From contig NC_033625.1 of the NCBI RefSeq assembly GCF_001540865.1, positions 8,870,597-8,934,596 on the forward strand: a stretch of 64,000 bases of DNA. The letters are read 5' to 3'. The position numbers and the translations under genes are program-made. Numbering within the stretch: the stretch's first letter is position 1; the number at the start of each line of letters is the position of its first letter. Of the stretch, positions 10,367 through 22,133 are shown in pieces. The stretch is from Ananas comosus. Taxonomy: Eukaryota > Streptophyta > Magnoliopsida > Poales > Bromeliaceae. A model generated the notes under the pieces. That model was given only the letters and a program-made list of their open reading frames with translations. It did no database searches and was not told the origin of the DNA.

Positions 10367-12889
10367 CTGGCAGACTCTGAAACTTGCCAGCAGGTACCTG
10401 ATACTCGGTCTTTATTTGTTGACAAGTCAAACACTGAGCCACAAATCTGCTAATGTCCCTCTTCATTCCATTTCCACCAAAACTGGGCCTTTAAGTCCTT
10501 ATACACCTTGATTCCACCGGGGTGAACCGTATAAGGTGAACAGTGAGCCTCTCTCAAAAAGTCCTCTCGGATCTCTGAATCCATAGGTACACACAGTTGA
10601 TCCCTGTACCGCAGTACTCCCAAACTGTCTACAGCAAAACCCTCAGTCTGTCCCCTCTCAAACCGCTCTCGAATCCTCGACAAGTGTAGATCTCCACTCT
10701 GTTTCTCTCGGATCCTATCCAACAGAGTGGGTTGCAAGACGACAGACATCAGTCTTACAGTCGATCCAGGGGACACTATCTCGAGTCTCAGCCGCTGCAG
10801 CTCCTCGAGTAACGGCCTCTGCTGAGTGATCAACAAGCTCAAGCTCTGCACTGCCTTCCTGCTCAACGCATCTGCCACCACATTTGCCTTGCCGAGATGA
10901 TACTGAATACTAATATCATAGTCCTTCAGTAACTCCAACCACCGACGTTGCCTTAGGTTCAACTCCCTCTGGGTGAACAGATACTTGAGACTTTTATGAT
11001 CGGTGAAAACCTCGCAGTGCTCACCATATAAGTAATGCCGCCACAACTTTAAGGCAAAGACTACCGCAGCAAGCTCCAAGTCATGCGTAGGGTTATTCTT
11101 CTCGTAATCCTTTAACTGCAGTGAAGTATAAACAATTACCCTACCATGTTGTATCAGCACACAGCCCAACCCGCTGTGCGATGCATCACTGTAGATCACA
11201 AATCCTTCCCCCATCACAGGAAGGGTAAGGATAGGAGCTGACATCAACCTTTGTCTCAACTCATCAAAGCTCCTCTGACAATCCTCACTCCAGACAAACT
11301 TAATTCCTTTACGAGTCAGTCGAGTGAGTGGTGTGAAAAGCTTCGCAAAGCCTTCCACAAACCGACGGTAATAACCAGCAACCCTAAGGAAACTCCTCAC
11401 CTCTGTCACCGTCGTGGGTCTGGGCCAATCCCGACTAGCATCAATCTTCTTCGGGTCCATTGCCACTCCAACCGCAGATATCACGTGGCCCAAGAAAGCA
11501 ACCTCCCACAACCAAAACTCGCACTTCTTTAACTTGGCATACAACTTCTCTCGCAAAAGCTGTAGCACAGTCCTCAAGTGCTCCTCATGCTCGGCATCGC
11601 TCCGAGAGTATATCAGAATGTCATCAATGAAGACTACCACTAACCTATCCAAGTACGGCTTGAACACTCTGTTCATCAAATCCATGAATGCGGCAGAGGC
11701 ATTCGTCAATCCAAACGGCATCACCGTAAACTCATAATGCCCGTACTGAGTCCGAAAAGCCGTCTTGGGAACATCCTCGGCCCTCACCCTCAACTGGTGG
11801 TAACCTGACTAGAGATCAATCTTCTAGAAAACACAAGATCCTAGCAGCTGATCAAACAGATCATCAATGCGCGGCAAAGGATTCTTGTTCTTGATGGTCA
11901 CCTTATTCAGCTCCCAGTAATCCACGCACAACCTGAGCGAACCATACTACTTCTTTACAAACAACACTGGTGCTCCCCAAGGCGACGCACTGGGTCTCAC
12001 ATACCCCTTGTCCATCAAATCCTGAAGCTCCGCCTTTAGCTCTCTCAGCTCCGCCGGTGCCATCCTGTAAGGTACCTTCAAGATTGGTACAGTTTCAGGA
12101 ACTACATCAATCACAAGCTTTATCTCCCTCTCCGGCGGCATCGTCGTCAACTCCGAGGGAAAGCACGTCCGAAAACTCGCGGACTATAGGGATATCCTCT
12201 AGTCCCGGCGCCGCCGTAGGCACCTCTGTCACAGTCGCCAGAAAAGCAACGCATCCTCTACTCATCAACTGTCGAGCCCTCGCCAAAGACATCCAAGTGG
12301 AAAACAAAGTACTCCTGCAGCCTCAGAAAGTGAACTCCTCCTGGCCTGGCTCACAGAACGTCACAGTCCTCGCTCCACAGTCGATAGTAGCATAGTACCG
12401 CGCTAGCCAATCCATACCGAGTACTACATCAAAGTCCTGCAGTTGCCCTAACACCAACAAGTCTGCGAGCATGATCCAAGAATCTAACTGCACCGAACAT
12501 GACCAACAACACTCTGCAACCTGTAAAACATGGTCGGGGATTTGCACATCCCGTGCCTGTGACAATGACCCTAACTCTAGACCATACAACAATACAAATG
12601 CTCGGCTAATGACAGAATGTAAGGCACCGGTATAAAAAAGAGTATGAGTACGAATGCTGAAAATCAGAATGATACCTGCCACCACTCGATCGGCTGCTGT
12701 AGAGTCCTCCACCTGAGCTGCGTAAACTCTGCCACTCGGAGCCTGCTGTCGCCGCTCAGCCTGACGCAGCACAGACGATCTGTCCTCCTGGCGGAAACTC
12801 GGTGCTGCTCCAAAGAACTGGTAGGATGCAGGCTGCGCTGATGCAGTGGATGGTGCTGGGGATGCTGCACGAGGACAAGCTAATCTCAT
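10367..12889 (-). pseudogene. Element A pol: protease, reverse transcriptase, RNase H, integrase zinc region
   Basis: Read leftward: a protease relic (12323-12889) whose active-site DTGAS reads YTGAL; a linker and reverse transcriptase start ([12 protein letters not shown], 11947-12150); then the palm and fingers (10450-11793) with FIDDILIYS and [12 protein letters not shown], RNase H ([23 protein letters not shown]), and integrase HHCC ([11 protein letters not shown], then CLTCQQIK). Stops occur after VLFVKK near 11945, inside the KIDL-SGYHQ motif near 11812, and near 11825. A conserved Arg of DYRELNK is Trp. The remaining integrase core is missing because of element B and the associated deletion. 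Reverse transcriptase and RNase H would convert element RNA into cDNA. Confidence 0.88.
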
Positions 12890-13419
12890 ATGTCCGGGCT
12901 GACCATAAGTGTAGCAGCGGCCCTCTCTTTGCTCATATTGTCAGGGCCAGTGTGGTCCCCCACAGATCACGCACTGCAGCGTCTTCGGTGACCGTCCCTG
13001 CTGATGGGATCCCTGGAACGCTGACGCCCCGATGACCCACGACCCTTAGATCGAGATCGTGGAGGTCTCGGTGGACGTCTGCTGCTCATCTGATCGCCGT
13101 CATCTGGAAAAGGGCGCTTCTTATCCTGGCTCTGTTCCGGTGCCATAGTCCGCTCCTGGACTGATATACCTCCGTGCTCCACCCAGAGTGTCTGCTGCAC
13201 AGATGCTCGTGGCTCACCGCCCGACCACTGAGTAATAGTCTCGCACATTCTCTGCAATAGTACTCCCTGCTGCTTGATCACCTCTGTCAAGGTAGCCAAC
13301 TGCTCTCTCAAATCAGGGGGTGCACTCGCCTCTGGTCGTGCACTCGGCTCTGCCTGCTCAGGCATCTCACACGGTGCGGTACGATCCCGGGTCGACGATC
13401 GACCTCGGCGACGATACAT
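12850..13419 (-). pseudogene. Element A gag, internally deleted
   Basis: The ATG at 13419-13417 opens a frame MYRRRGRSS... with an acidic Pro-rich N-terminus and the heptad-like REQLATLTEVIKQQG segment. It then jumps from ITQWSGGEP to TLWVEHGG, so the Gag core domain between these points is missing. An Arg/Ser/Pro-rich segment follows (SSRRPPRPPRSRSKGRG). The zinc knuckle near 12870-12960 reads CYTYGQPGHMRLACP: the second Cys of CX2CX4HX4C is Tyr, and a stop precedes it. This protein could neither build particles nor bind RNA normally. Confidence 0.8.
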
Positions 13420-13697
13420 AGCTGAAAGGAACAGAGTAGGGTCAGACAAAACACAAACACTCTCGACCCAATCAAACGAAAGTCTAGAAGGCGGTCTCTG
13501 TTTCTCCTCAAAATTATGTCGTCTGCAGCCAACATAATTTTTCTGGACCGAAACAAAAACTCCTTCAATCACTCCCTCCGCTTCAGGAGGAGTTAGAACA
13601 ATCAATCAGTGACTTTCGCGATAAATCACGCCTCTCGCATCTTGTCTTCCTAAGGTTTGCCAACGTAGGGTTCCTAGGTCCCAATGACCTACAGCTA

Positions 13698-13711
13698 AGC
13701 TCTGATACCAA
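13698..13711 (-). promoter_or_regulatory. Primer binding site of element A
   Basis: The plus strand AGCTCTGATACCA is, on the minus strand, TGGTATCAGAGCT, complementary to the 3' end of initiator tRNA-Met. It lies seven bases inside the 5' LTR edge at 13719. Confidence 0.88.
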
Positions 13712-13718
13712 CTTAATC

Positions 13719-16443
13719 TGTCACGCCCCGGATTACTCGTTTCTCCGGGCTCGCTAACAGACCCGCCGTATACATAGGTATTTTTTCTGTATACGAAGCG
13801 AAAAAGTAGAAGTACCGGTAATCATACAATACTACCAACAGTAGTATAGAGCAGCTAGGAAAATAAACCATATAAAAACGATGGTTCAATACATACGTGT
13901 CATCCAAGGTATACAAACACTCGCTCTAGCGAGATACAACAACAGTATGTAAAGACCCAAAAACTACAACTACCTGTAGCTGGTGCTCCTCTAGCTCTGC
14001 GACTCGGCTGGAAGGGCTCTAGCTCGCGATGCCCTTGCCACGATCATGATCGGTAACAGCAGCAGCCGAAGGCAACGGTTCTGCAAAAACAGTGGTAACA
14101 TCTGGGTGTGAGAACTACTGTAAAAACAAGTAGTTCTCAGTGGGTACCGCCCTCAACTCATCGGCTCACCCACTAAGTCTACAGATCTAAGCTCAGTGAT
14201 AGAAAAGGAAGCTGGAACAAATCTACAGCTACATGCCACTATCCTACCATGCTCCAATACTACTATCTGTAGAGTAATGCAACCTCAGACCCAAATCCAT
14301 AGGGACTGAATACACCAGTCCCAGGGACTGTGAACGCACCCGTCCCACCTGTCGAATTCTAAATGCTACCTCCATACTAATCAGTCCGTAGAGAGCAAGT
14401 CCAACCAGGACACTGTACAACGCAAACGCACAAAGCCCTACTCCGGAGTGGCACACGTGGGCGCTACCCAACCGAGTATGCAAGCGTATCTCTATTGAGC
14501 TCAATCAGACTCTCACAGGCTATAATCAAATAAACATGGTCCAACTGGTCTAACAACCAAAACTCACGTGCCCTCGGCACAAACTGATGCAAAACCAGTA
14601 ATCTGAGTCCACCGTCAACCCCGACGACACCCGACAGTCTGAAACAGCCTAGACACTGCTGTAAAAATAAGCTCTGCATCTCCGCACGAGCGTAACTGCA
14701 TTCTACACTATTCCGGGTATCCACCACCAACAAACTGTGGTGATACAGATCTATTACAGCTCCTAAACTTTCAGCATATCAAATGCGCACAACAGTGTGG
14801 ATACTATCCGCGACAACTTCCGAGGCTGTTTGAGTATCAAATGCGCACTAACAGCGGGGATACGAAGCACAACAGCTTCAGAAGTTATCTGAGTATCAAA
14901 TGCGCACAACAGTGGGGATACGAAGTACAAAAGCTTAAGAAGCAAACAGAAAGGATAGTGTAGAACCTACAGTTAAAATATTACCCCAAGCTCGGCATCC
15001 CGCCCAACTGTAAATGCATTCTAAACTATCCTGAGTATCCACTGCGCAGAAACTGCGGTGATACAAACCAACCCCGGCTCCTAGAGCTAAATCAGGCAGT
15101 TTAAGCGTATGACGGGTTAAAATCGCTGGTTTTCTCCTAAGTCAAATTCCAAGTCCAACATGTATATTCATCTAATTAATAGTAAGGCTCCCAATTCAGA
15201 TTTCATACATACTACAATCAATGAATTTGAGCTACAACATGATATACAAGACCCGAAATTATACATGTGACTACAAACACTTAGGAGCGAAACCGATGAA
15301 ACACCCAACTCTAGTGCAATTTCCAGGCAGCAAGAAAGTCACAAATTGCTGCAGGCCTCAGCCGAGATTACCCACAACCAGCAACAAAGCTACTCGAAGG
15401 ATCTACACCCAAAAAATCCATTAAAATCCATCAACTCAGCTAATTTCAGCACTTAAGCTTAATTGTCTCAACTCCAATGTCAAAACTCACCTAATATACT
15501 CCAATTCAGGTGAGGCAAGTTACAAAACCAATGAATAATGATGGAGTATCAATCTCAGGTCCAAAATCCTGCTCCTTCCAAGAATTGCACCAAGAAAAAC
15601 CCAAAATCAGATTTTCAGCTCAAAGTCACTAGCAGTCCAGAAAAATATGGAATCGACCAAGCTAACCTCAACCAAAATCTGAAATTCAGGGCTTCATGGA
15701 TTCCTCAGGAAGTCTAGAATCTAGCAAACCAAGTTTCACTGTAATCCGGCCTTCCTACGTCGCACACGAGCCAAAATACCGAAGATCATCGCTGGAAGAC
15801 TGCAAAATCAGCACTCCACCACTTTCCAATTGAAAGATTGGATGAAATCCGGGGGAAATCGAGGAGTGGAAGAGAAATAAGAGGTGCTACTGTAAAGAGA
15901 GAGTGAAAAGAGCTCACCAGAGTCACTCTCCACCTATTTATAGGGTGTTGGAATGGTAGAATAAGCCCCAAGAATAGCTGCTGCAATCTGGTGTCCCTGC
16001 AGTCTCGGGCACTTCCGGGCGCCCGGACCCACATTATGGGCGCCCGAATCCTCCAGGCTACACAAAGCTTCTTCCTCGGACTCTCCGCCCGCGGTGTGCT
16101 GCGCCCGTATCCGGCTCCGGCGGACCTCACCTACCACCAGCCACGTGTCAGCGCAAACGATACTCACGAGGTGAACTTTCGGACCCACATCCGGGCGCCC
16201 AAAACATGGACCCGAATTGGCTACCACTTCTGCTCAATTCTGCACTCAATTTCTGGCCGACCCAAAGCCAGTTCTGTACGCCCGAATCTGGCAAAACTCG
16301 AGTTTTGCTTATTTAAGTGCGCCGAGTCCATTTCTGCATCCATTTCGCGCAAAAAAGACTCCGACTCAGTCCGACACTCTCCAGATGTGTCGACCAGTCA
16401 CTAACACTGAAGCCAATCCTTTCAAAAGCTCAGAAGCACTACA
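13719..16443 (-). repeat. 5' LTR of element A
   Basis: 2,725 bp, TG...CA, near-copy of 931-3457. It carries an extra block of about 196 bp (about 14348-14543) bounded by CCCAC/CCAAC-like microhomology. U3 at the right contains the GGGCGCCCG palindromes (about 16016-16048) and the TATA box at 15934-15944. Visible substitutions between the LTRs show that insertion was not recent. Confidence 0.92.
15934..15944 (-). promoter_or_regulatory. TATA box of the element A 5' LTR
   Basis: The minus strand reads CTATAAATAG, identical in position to the box in the other LTR. This would be the promoter that drives leftward transcription of element A. Confidence 0.7.
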
Positions 16444-16448
16444 ATATT
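16444..16448. repeat. Target site duplication, right, element A
   Basis: ATATT, identical to 926-930. Confidence 0.9.
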
Positions 16449-16925
16449 AATTTTTAAAATTTTAAACTAATATATATTAAATTATTAAAAAAAATTAATA
16501 AATTCATTGATTTTATTTAACTTCTCAACTTTTAACTTCTAATAAATTAATGCTGGTTCAGGAGTTCTCCGCACGTTTTAATAATAAGTTAAAAAGCCAA
16601 AAAGGCAGTTAATGATGATGCGAAGCACCTAAACAAAAGCAAAAGTGCAAAGACAGCGACGTAAACCAGACAGCAGGAATACGCGTCTCCTTCGACGTCG
16701 TTCGCGAGCTGTGTAGAACGTTTGTCTTTCCATATATCCATTGGCTGGAACTACAGCATAGTCTATTGAGCAATGTTATTGGNTATATATATATATATAT
16801 ATATATATATTTACATTAACCCACTTATTTTATAAAATTAGTTTATTCACTAAAATCGGAAAGAGATTATATCAAATTTTGGATCAAGAGTGAAAGCTAT
16901 ATATTCCCTACAAAGAATGTAGATA
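16449..16925. other. AT-rich intergenic DNA with (AT)n and an assembly gap
   Basis: No gene seen. One unresolved base lies at 16783, followed by an (AT)n run to 16810. The remainder is unique-looking AT-rich DNA. Confidence 0.6.
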
Positions 16926-17168
16926 AAGTGTTTGATAATTCCTCGAAAAACTTTGAAAATTTATTTTTTGAAAAAACAAATTCATGAAAAACCCAATCTT
17001 TTAGATCTTTTTATTTTCGCATAAAAAATTTAGGGAATGAACACGCTACTTTTTCAAAAATTTGAAAAAAAAAAATCTATCTTTTTTTGAAAACCAAACA
17101 GACAAAAATTATTTTTGAGTCAGAAAAGTATCACCTCACAGTATTTTCTAGGAAACCAAACACTCCCT
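16926..17168. mobile_element. hAT-like MITE remnant
   Basis: The right end reads AACCAAACACTCCCT and the left end AAGTGTTTGATAATT, an imperfect terminal inverted repeat of the common plant GGGAGTGTTTGGTTT type. The interior is A/T-rich and non-coding. The same right terminus recurs at 19006-19020. Terminal inverted repeat matches are by eye and no target duplication was confirmed. Confidence 0.45.
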
Positions 17169-17291
17169 TATTGGTTTAAAATTTTCTAAATGGGCAGACT
17201 ATATATGTTGTATACCTTATACCCTTTAAATCCTAAGGTTTATAAACCATCCGATCCATGAAGCCATAAAGAGACTAGTACATAAGATTTA

Positions 17292-17804
17292 GGGACAACT
17301 GTTTATATACTTTTGAAAAGTTTTCAATTTTCTGATTTACCCCTCTTAGAAGGCTAATATTGAAAATACATTTTTTACGTTCCAATCTATTTCAAATATT
17401 CTCCTAGAGTTAAATTCTGTTAATAAACTGTTGGTAATAATTGTTATCTGTATAAAATTACTAGTTTGCCCTTTCAAATGTACCCTTCCAACATCACCAA
17501 CTTCTCTTATTTGCCCTTAAGTTACGAGCACAAAAAGTATTTTGATTTTTAATCTTTTCAAATATACCCTTCTACCATCACCAATATTTCTTATTTGCCC
17601 TCAAGTTACGGGCGAAAGCGGTATTTTAATTTTTTTTAACTCTAGTAAATATTTAACTCATGTTTAATCCAAGTTAAGTTAACGGGTGGTAACTGTATGG
17701 ATATTTTGAAATAACGGAAGAATATATGAGAGATATATTAGAAAAAAAAAAAAGAATAAATGAGATATTTCTAAAATATTGAGAGGTATATAGGCAATTA
17801 TCCC
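17292..17804. mobile_element. Mutator-type MITE, complete copy with 9-bp target duplication
   Basis: GGGACAACTGTTTATATAC at the left and the complement of GGGATAATTGCCTATATAC at the right form a terminal inverted repeat of about 25 bp. The flanks are a perfect 9-bp direct repeat, TAAGATTTA (17283-17291 and 17805-17813). A 9-bp duplication is the hallmark of Mutator-like transposons. The element is non-coding and so non-autonomous. Further copies are at 32192-32695 (complete) and 57120-57213 (truncated). Confidence 0.85.
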
Positions 17805-17813
17805 TAAGATTTA

Positions 17814-18683
17814 TACCTACATGCTTGGTGTATAGTTAGCAGTGCTCTATTAGTTTATAGTATTTTGAAAACTTCATGTATTTTATATTTGAGGGCATGT
17901 TAAATATTAGAATAAAATATATAAAAATAACTTATTCCATATAGTCTAATTTGAGGGCATGGATAACTAATATGGTATAAATCTCTTTAATTTACTAAAA
18001 AAAATATCATTGTCGATGGATGAAAAGTGTGATCAAATATTTAGAATAGAATACCATATTCGGTATTCAAGTAATTTTTTTAAAATAAGATAAAATACCT
18101 CCTAAGTGAAATATGTTATCATTTCAAATTATGATTATTGAGATCTTTTAAGAAACAAAATTCAAATTTCTAATGTTCAATCAGGCAAGAAAATCTTCAT
18201 CACAATTAAGGTATCAAATAATATCTTTTTTCTGACTACCAACTCGAGGGCTACAAAATTCTTTTTGTGAGCAAGTGCAAGCTAGCTTTTTTATTTTTTT
18301 GCTTCGTAAAAGATCTCGGTATACATGATTTGGTGGATAACATATTTTATCTGTAGTGTGATTTATTATAAAAAAAAATGACTTGAATGCCAAATAAGGT
18401 ATTCCTTTTAGATATTTAACCACACTTCTTATCTACTACAAACTTCTTGAACTCGAATTGTTAAAAACAGACAACAAATTCATTTAAAGTGTACAAACAC
18501 AATACCCACGAGTTTTTTTGGTGACTCGACCCATCCTAACCTCTACCACGTAACCAACAGGCTGTGATAGTGGCTTAGTCCAATCCGGCCTTTGTCATAA
18601 GGCAGATGTTGGCTTCTTTAATTCAAAAATTTTTTCTAGTATCTGCACATACATATTTCAATATGCGAGCATCAAATTTGTAA
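17814..18683. other. AT-rich intergenic DNA
   Basis: No supported gene. The 69-codon frame at 18214-18423 on the minus strand has no recognisable domain and is bounded by AT-rich DNA. Confidence 0.55.
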
Positions 18684-18780
18684 CCTGCTATGATACCACT
18701 GGTTGTATCATCGGAAGTAACTGCCAATTTTAAAAGCTCAAGATATTAGAAAACGACAACCAATCACTTTTATCCGAAAA
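18684..18780 (-). repeat. Possible copia-type LTR edge with primer site
   Basis: CTATGATACCACTGG near 18689 is, on the minus strand, a degenerate TGGTATCATAG primer site. The following TGTATCATCGG...AAAAGCTCAAG sequence resembles the U5 region of plant LTR elements. No partner LTR was found, so this is a remnant at best. Confidence 0.3.
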
Positions 18781-18826
18781 AAAAATACCGCAGAAAATAG
18801 TTTTCTAATTGGAAAACTATTTTTTG

Positions 18827-19020
18827 CCGTTTGGTTGCTCAGGAAATTAAGTAATTTTTCTGAAAAAGAAAAATATTTCTGGTTTCATAAAAAATTGCTC
18901 TTTTCATTTTTCAAATTTTCTTTCCAGAAACAAAAACTATGGATAAAGATTTTCTTTTATGAAAAACATTTTTTTTCCGAAACAATTTTGCACACTTTTC
19001 TAAGAAACCAAACACTCCCT
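18827..19020. mobile_element. hAT-like MITE remnant
   Basis: Left end GCCGTTTGGTTGCTC and right end GAAACCAAACACTCCCT form an imperfect inverted repeat like that of the element at 16926-17168. The interior is T- and A-rich. The open frame at 18835-19047 is a by-product of this composition. Confidence 0.45.
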
Positions 19021-19299
19021 CAAAGCATATTGACAAATCATCCATGAGCCTCAATTCTGACTTGGCCCAATCTGGCCTCCACAGCGTAGATCGCAAGCTA
19101 GTTTCTATATTTGGTCACTTCCATATTGAATATTTGGTGTTGAATTTTAACATATTGAACTTTTAAGGGCGAATTATCATTTAGTAGAAGTTTAAATAAC
19201 TTTGATAATTTTTATCATTCTATTTTATAATTGCGAATAAAATATAATATTTTTTAATTTAAATATTTTAATCAGATTTATCGTAATGTAATTGGTTGA

Positions 19300-21095
19300 T
19301 CTATTTACTATATACTAAAGTAAAACCTTTTCTGTATGGCTTTCTATATGCTTGCCAGGTATCAAACTCAAATATAGAATAGCAATTTTATTAGTAAACA
19401 CTATTAAATCAAATTATACCAATTAACAAATTATACCAATTAAATATAACTATATATACAATTAGGAAACACTATTAAATCAAATTAAATCAAATTATAC
19501 CAATTAAATATAATTATACATTAGGTTAACAAGAATCATATTAGGAAACACTATTAAATTAAATTTAATCAAATTAAATCAAATTATACCAATTAAATAT
19601 ACTTATATATACAATTAGGAAACATTATTAAATCAAATTAAATCAAATTAAATACAATTATTTACATCTATTCTATTTACTATATACTAAAATAGAACCC
19701 TTTGTGTAAAGCTGCCACGTGGCTTTCTATATACTTGCCACATGTCAAATTCAAATATAGAATAGCAATTTTATTAGGAAACACTATTAAATCAAATTAA
19801 ATCAAATTATACCAATTACAAATTATACCAATTAAATATAATTATATATACAATTAGGAAACACTATTAAATCAAATTATACCAATTAAATATAATTATA
19901 TATACAATTAACGAGAATTTTATTATATTAGGAAACACTATTATATCAAATTAAATAAAATTAAATCAAATTATACCAATTAATAAATTATACCAATTAA
20001 ATATAATTATATATACAATTAACAAGAATTTTATTAGGAAACACTATTAAACATTATTATAATAATTATACTCAAATATATAATAGCAATTGTTTTAGGA
20101 AACACTATTAAATCTAATTAAATCAAATTATACCAATTAAATATAATCTATTTCATATATACTAAAGTAGAATCTTTTGGTGTAAAACTAACACGTGTCT
20201 TTCTATATATTTGCCACGTGTCAAACTCAAATATAGAATAGCAATTTAGTAAATAGATTAGAAAACACTATTAAATAAAATTAAATCAAATTATACCAAT
20301 TAAATATAATTATATATACAATTAACTAGAATTTTATTAGAAAACACTATTAAGCACTATTATTATAATTATATATACAACTAACTAAAATTTTATTAGG
20401 AAACACTATTAAACACCATTAAATCAAATTATAAATAGGTAAGTAGTTTATTTTTCTTCATGTTATTTCAAAAATTATAATTTTTCAACAATTCAACTCT
20501 GTTATTTTTTTTTTAAAATAAATTTAGATTATTTTCTGAAAAATTTCACTAATATTATAATATTTATTATTTTACTTATCTAACAATTTATCTATATTGC
20601 TATTGGAATAAGTATTTTCTATCTTCATGCAACAAAGTTTTTTTTTTCCTTCATATTTTCTTGAAGACCAACATCTATATATATTTGAATCTTAGAAGTT
20701 GGTATATCTCTCATATACGTGTGCTTATTCTAATTTGTGTCAAACATAAAAGTTTAATTGATCTCATTATATGCTTAAATATTAATGTCATTTGTAATTT
20801 TTCATATCAACTTGAGTTCTTTTTTTGTTTTGCACATTAATATATAAATGTAAATTGTTTTGCACATCAATTCATAGATAATAGAGCATGATTGAATTTT
20901 GCTCTTTACCTTAGTATTTAGTTCGGTCCATAATTTTGTTTCTCTAGCTTTTGTATTTTAATATGTACTATAATTAAGATTGATAGTATATTTCTTTATT
21001 TGTTAAAAAAATATAATATTAATTAGAATATTTTTCTTTTATCATCACATAATAACTTTTGTTATTTTATATTATTATATTAACCGTGCATCTAG
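19300..21095 (+). mobile_element. Helitron-like element with repeated 5' ends
   Basis: TCTATTTACTATATACTAAAG at 19300 resembles plant Helitron 5' termini, and ACCGTGCATCTAG at 21083-21095 resembles their CTAG 3' end with a degenerate hairpin. The 5'-end-like block (about 95 bp, through ACTCAAATATAGAATAGCAAT) occurs three times, at 19300, 19672 and 20147. Between them, units built on AGGAAACACTATTAAATC and ATTATACCAATTAAATAT repeat many times. There is no helicase gene, so it would be non-autonomous. No A/T insertion dinucleotide is preserved at the right edge. Confidence 0.5.
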
Positions 21096-21238
21096 ACCTG
21101 GCAATCTCGACCCATACCCGTGGGTGCCCGCGGGTTACCCGCAAATTTGCGAGTATGGGTACCAACTTTTCAAACCCAAAAAATTATAGGTAAAACGGGT
21201 GGGTACCCATTAAGCTATAGGCATTTTGGGTAACCCGC

Positions 21239-21859
21239 GGGATGCAAACGGATCCGGGTTGGTGGAGCTCCCGCCCCGATCTGCCCCGACGGGAGCAGTA
21301 AACGGGAGAAAATAAACGGATTCGGGGCAGGAAATGGGGTAAGTTTTACGATCCGAGACGGATTCGGGGCAGGAAACGGGAAAAATTTTGACCCGCCCCG
21401 AATCCGCCCCGAATCCGCCCCGCCCCGAATCCGCCCCGAATATCATTTGTATTTTTAAAAAATATTCCAAAAAAATAATATATTTACAAAAAAAGTTTAA
21501 AATACAAATAAGTTATTACTCTCATTTCTAATGTATTTGAAATATTTGAATTTTGTTTTGAATTGTGATTGATATTTTTAATTTTTACCATTCATATTGT
21601 TAAATTATAATATAATATTATTAAAAAATTTTAATTTATATTTTACAAAATATTAATAATATTATAATTTTATAAAAAATATTAGTTGGCGGGGCGGATT
21701 CAGGGCGCCGGCGGGAGGCGGGTTACGAGGCGGGGCGGGTTATGGGATGTATTTTTTAACCAGTCACGGATTTGGGGCCGGAGATGGGGCGGGATTTTGC
21801 TAGTCGGGGCGGAAGGCAGGGCGGGGCTCCCGCCCCGAGATCCGCCCCGTTTGCATCCC
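21239..21859. mobile_element. GC-armed inverted-repeat (fold-back) element
   Basis: Ends GGGATGCAAACGG and CCGTTTGCATCCC (with one mismatch) are inverted. Inside lie GC-rich arms built of CGGATTCGGGGC / GCCCCGAATCCG repeats (21290-21437 and 21683-21850). An AT-rich core of about 240 bp (21440-21680) separates them, so the single strand could fold back. No coding capacity. The adjacent 21096-21238 (CTGGCAATCTCGACCC, ACCCGTGGGT) looks like part of another repeat of similar design. No target duplication seen. Confidence 0.55.
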
Positions 21860-22133
21860 TATCTATACATAAGATGTGGTGGATCATGTTTACGGAAGAG
21901 ATTACTAAAAAGCATGGCCTTTTAGATTGGACTAGGAACAGCAGAGCGATTGGAGAGACGTACGCGGTTTTCACGATTTAAGCTTAATGTGAAATAATGT
22001 TTTTTTTGCCTTTGACTCATTAGAACTTAAAAAGCGTAGGTACAATGCCCACGAGGTCAACTCTTTTACTTGACAAAAGAACTTTTTAAGGGGAAAAAAA
22101 AATAAATAAATAAAGAAACATTGTATTGAGACC
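21860..22133. other. Intergenic DNA
   Basis: No feature seen. The short frame at 21686-21925 belongs to the GC-rich arm of the neighbouring element. Confidence 0.5.

Larger units (their letters stand above)
931..16443 (-). mobile_element. Ty3/gypsy LTR retrotransposon A (Tekay-like chromovirus), nested and defective
   Basis: A 15.5-kb element bounded by two LTRs (931-3457 and 13719-16443) and a perfect ATATT duplication. The polypurine tract lies at 3458-3467 and the tRNA-Met primer site at 13698-13711, so transcription runs leftward and the right LTR is the 5' LTR. Gag, protease, reverse transcriptase, RNase H, integrase and a chromodomain-like tail follow in the usual gypsy order on the minus strand. 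Element B (about 4310-10366) interrupts the integrase region. The long LTRs and the integrase tail resemble the Del/Tekay group. Many stops and lost catalytic residues make A non-autonomous. Confidence 0.92.

Noticed and set aside
13698..13711. tRNA gene fragment
   Set aside because: Only the short stretch complementary to the tRNA-Met 3' end is present, at the inner LTR edge, so it is a primer binding site.
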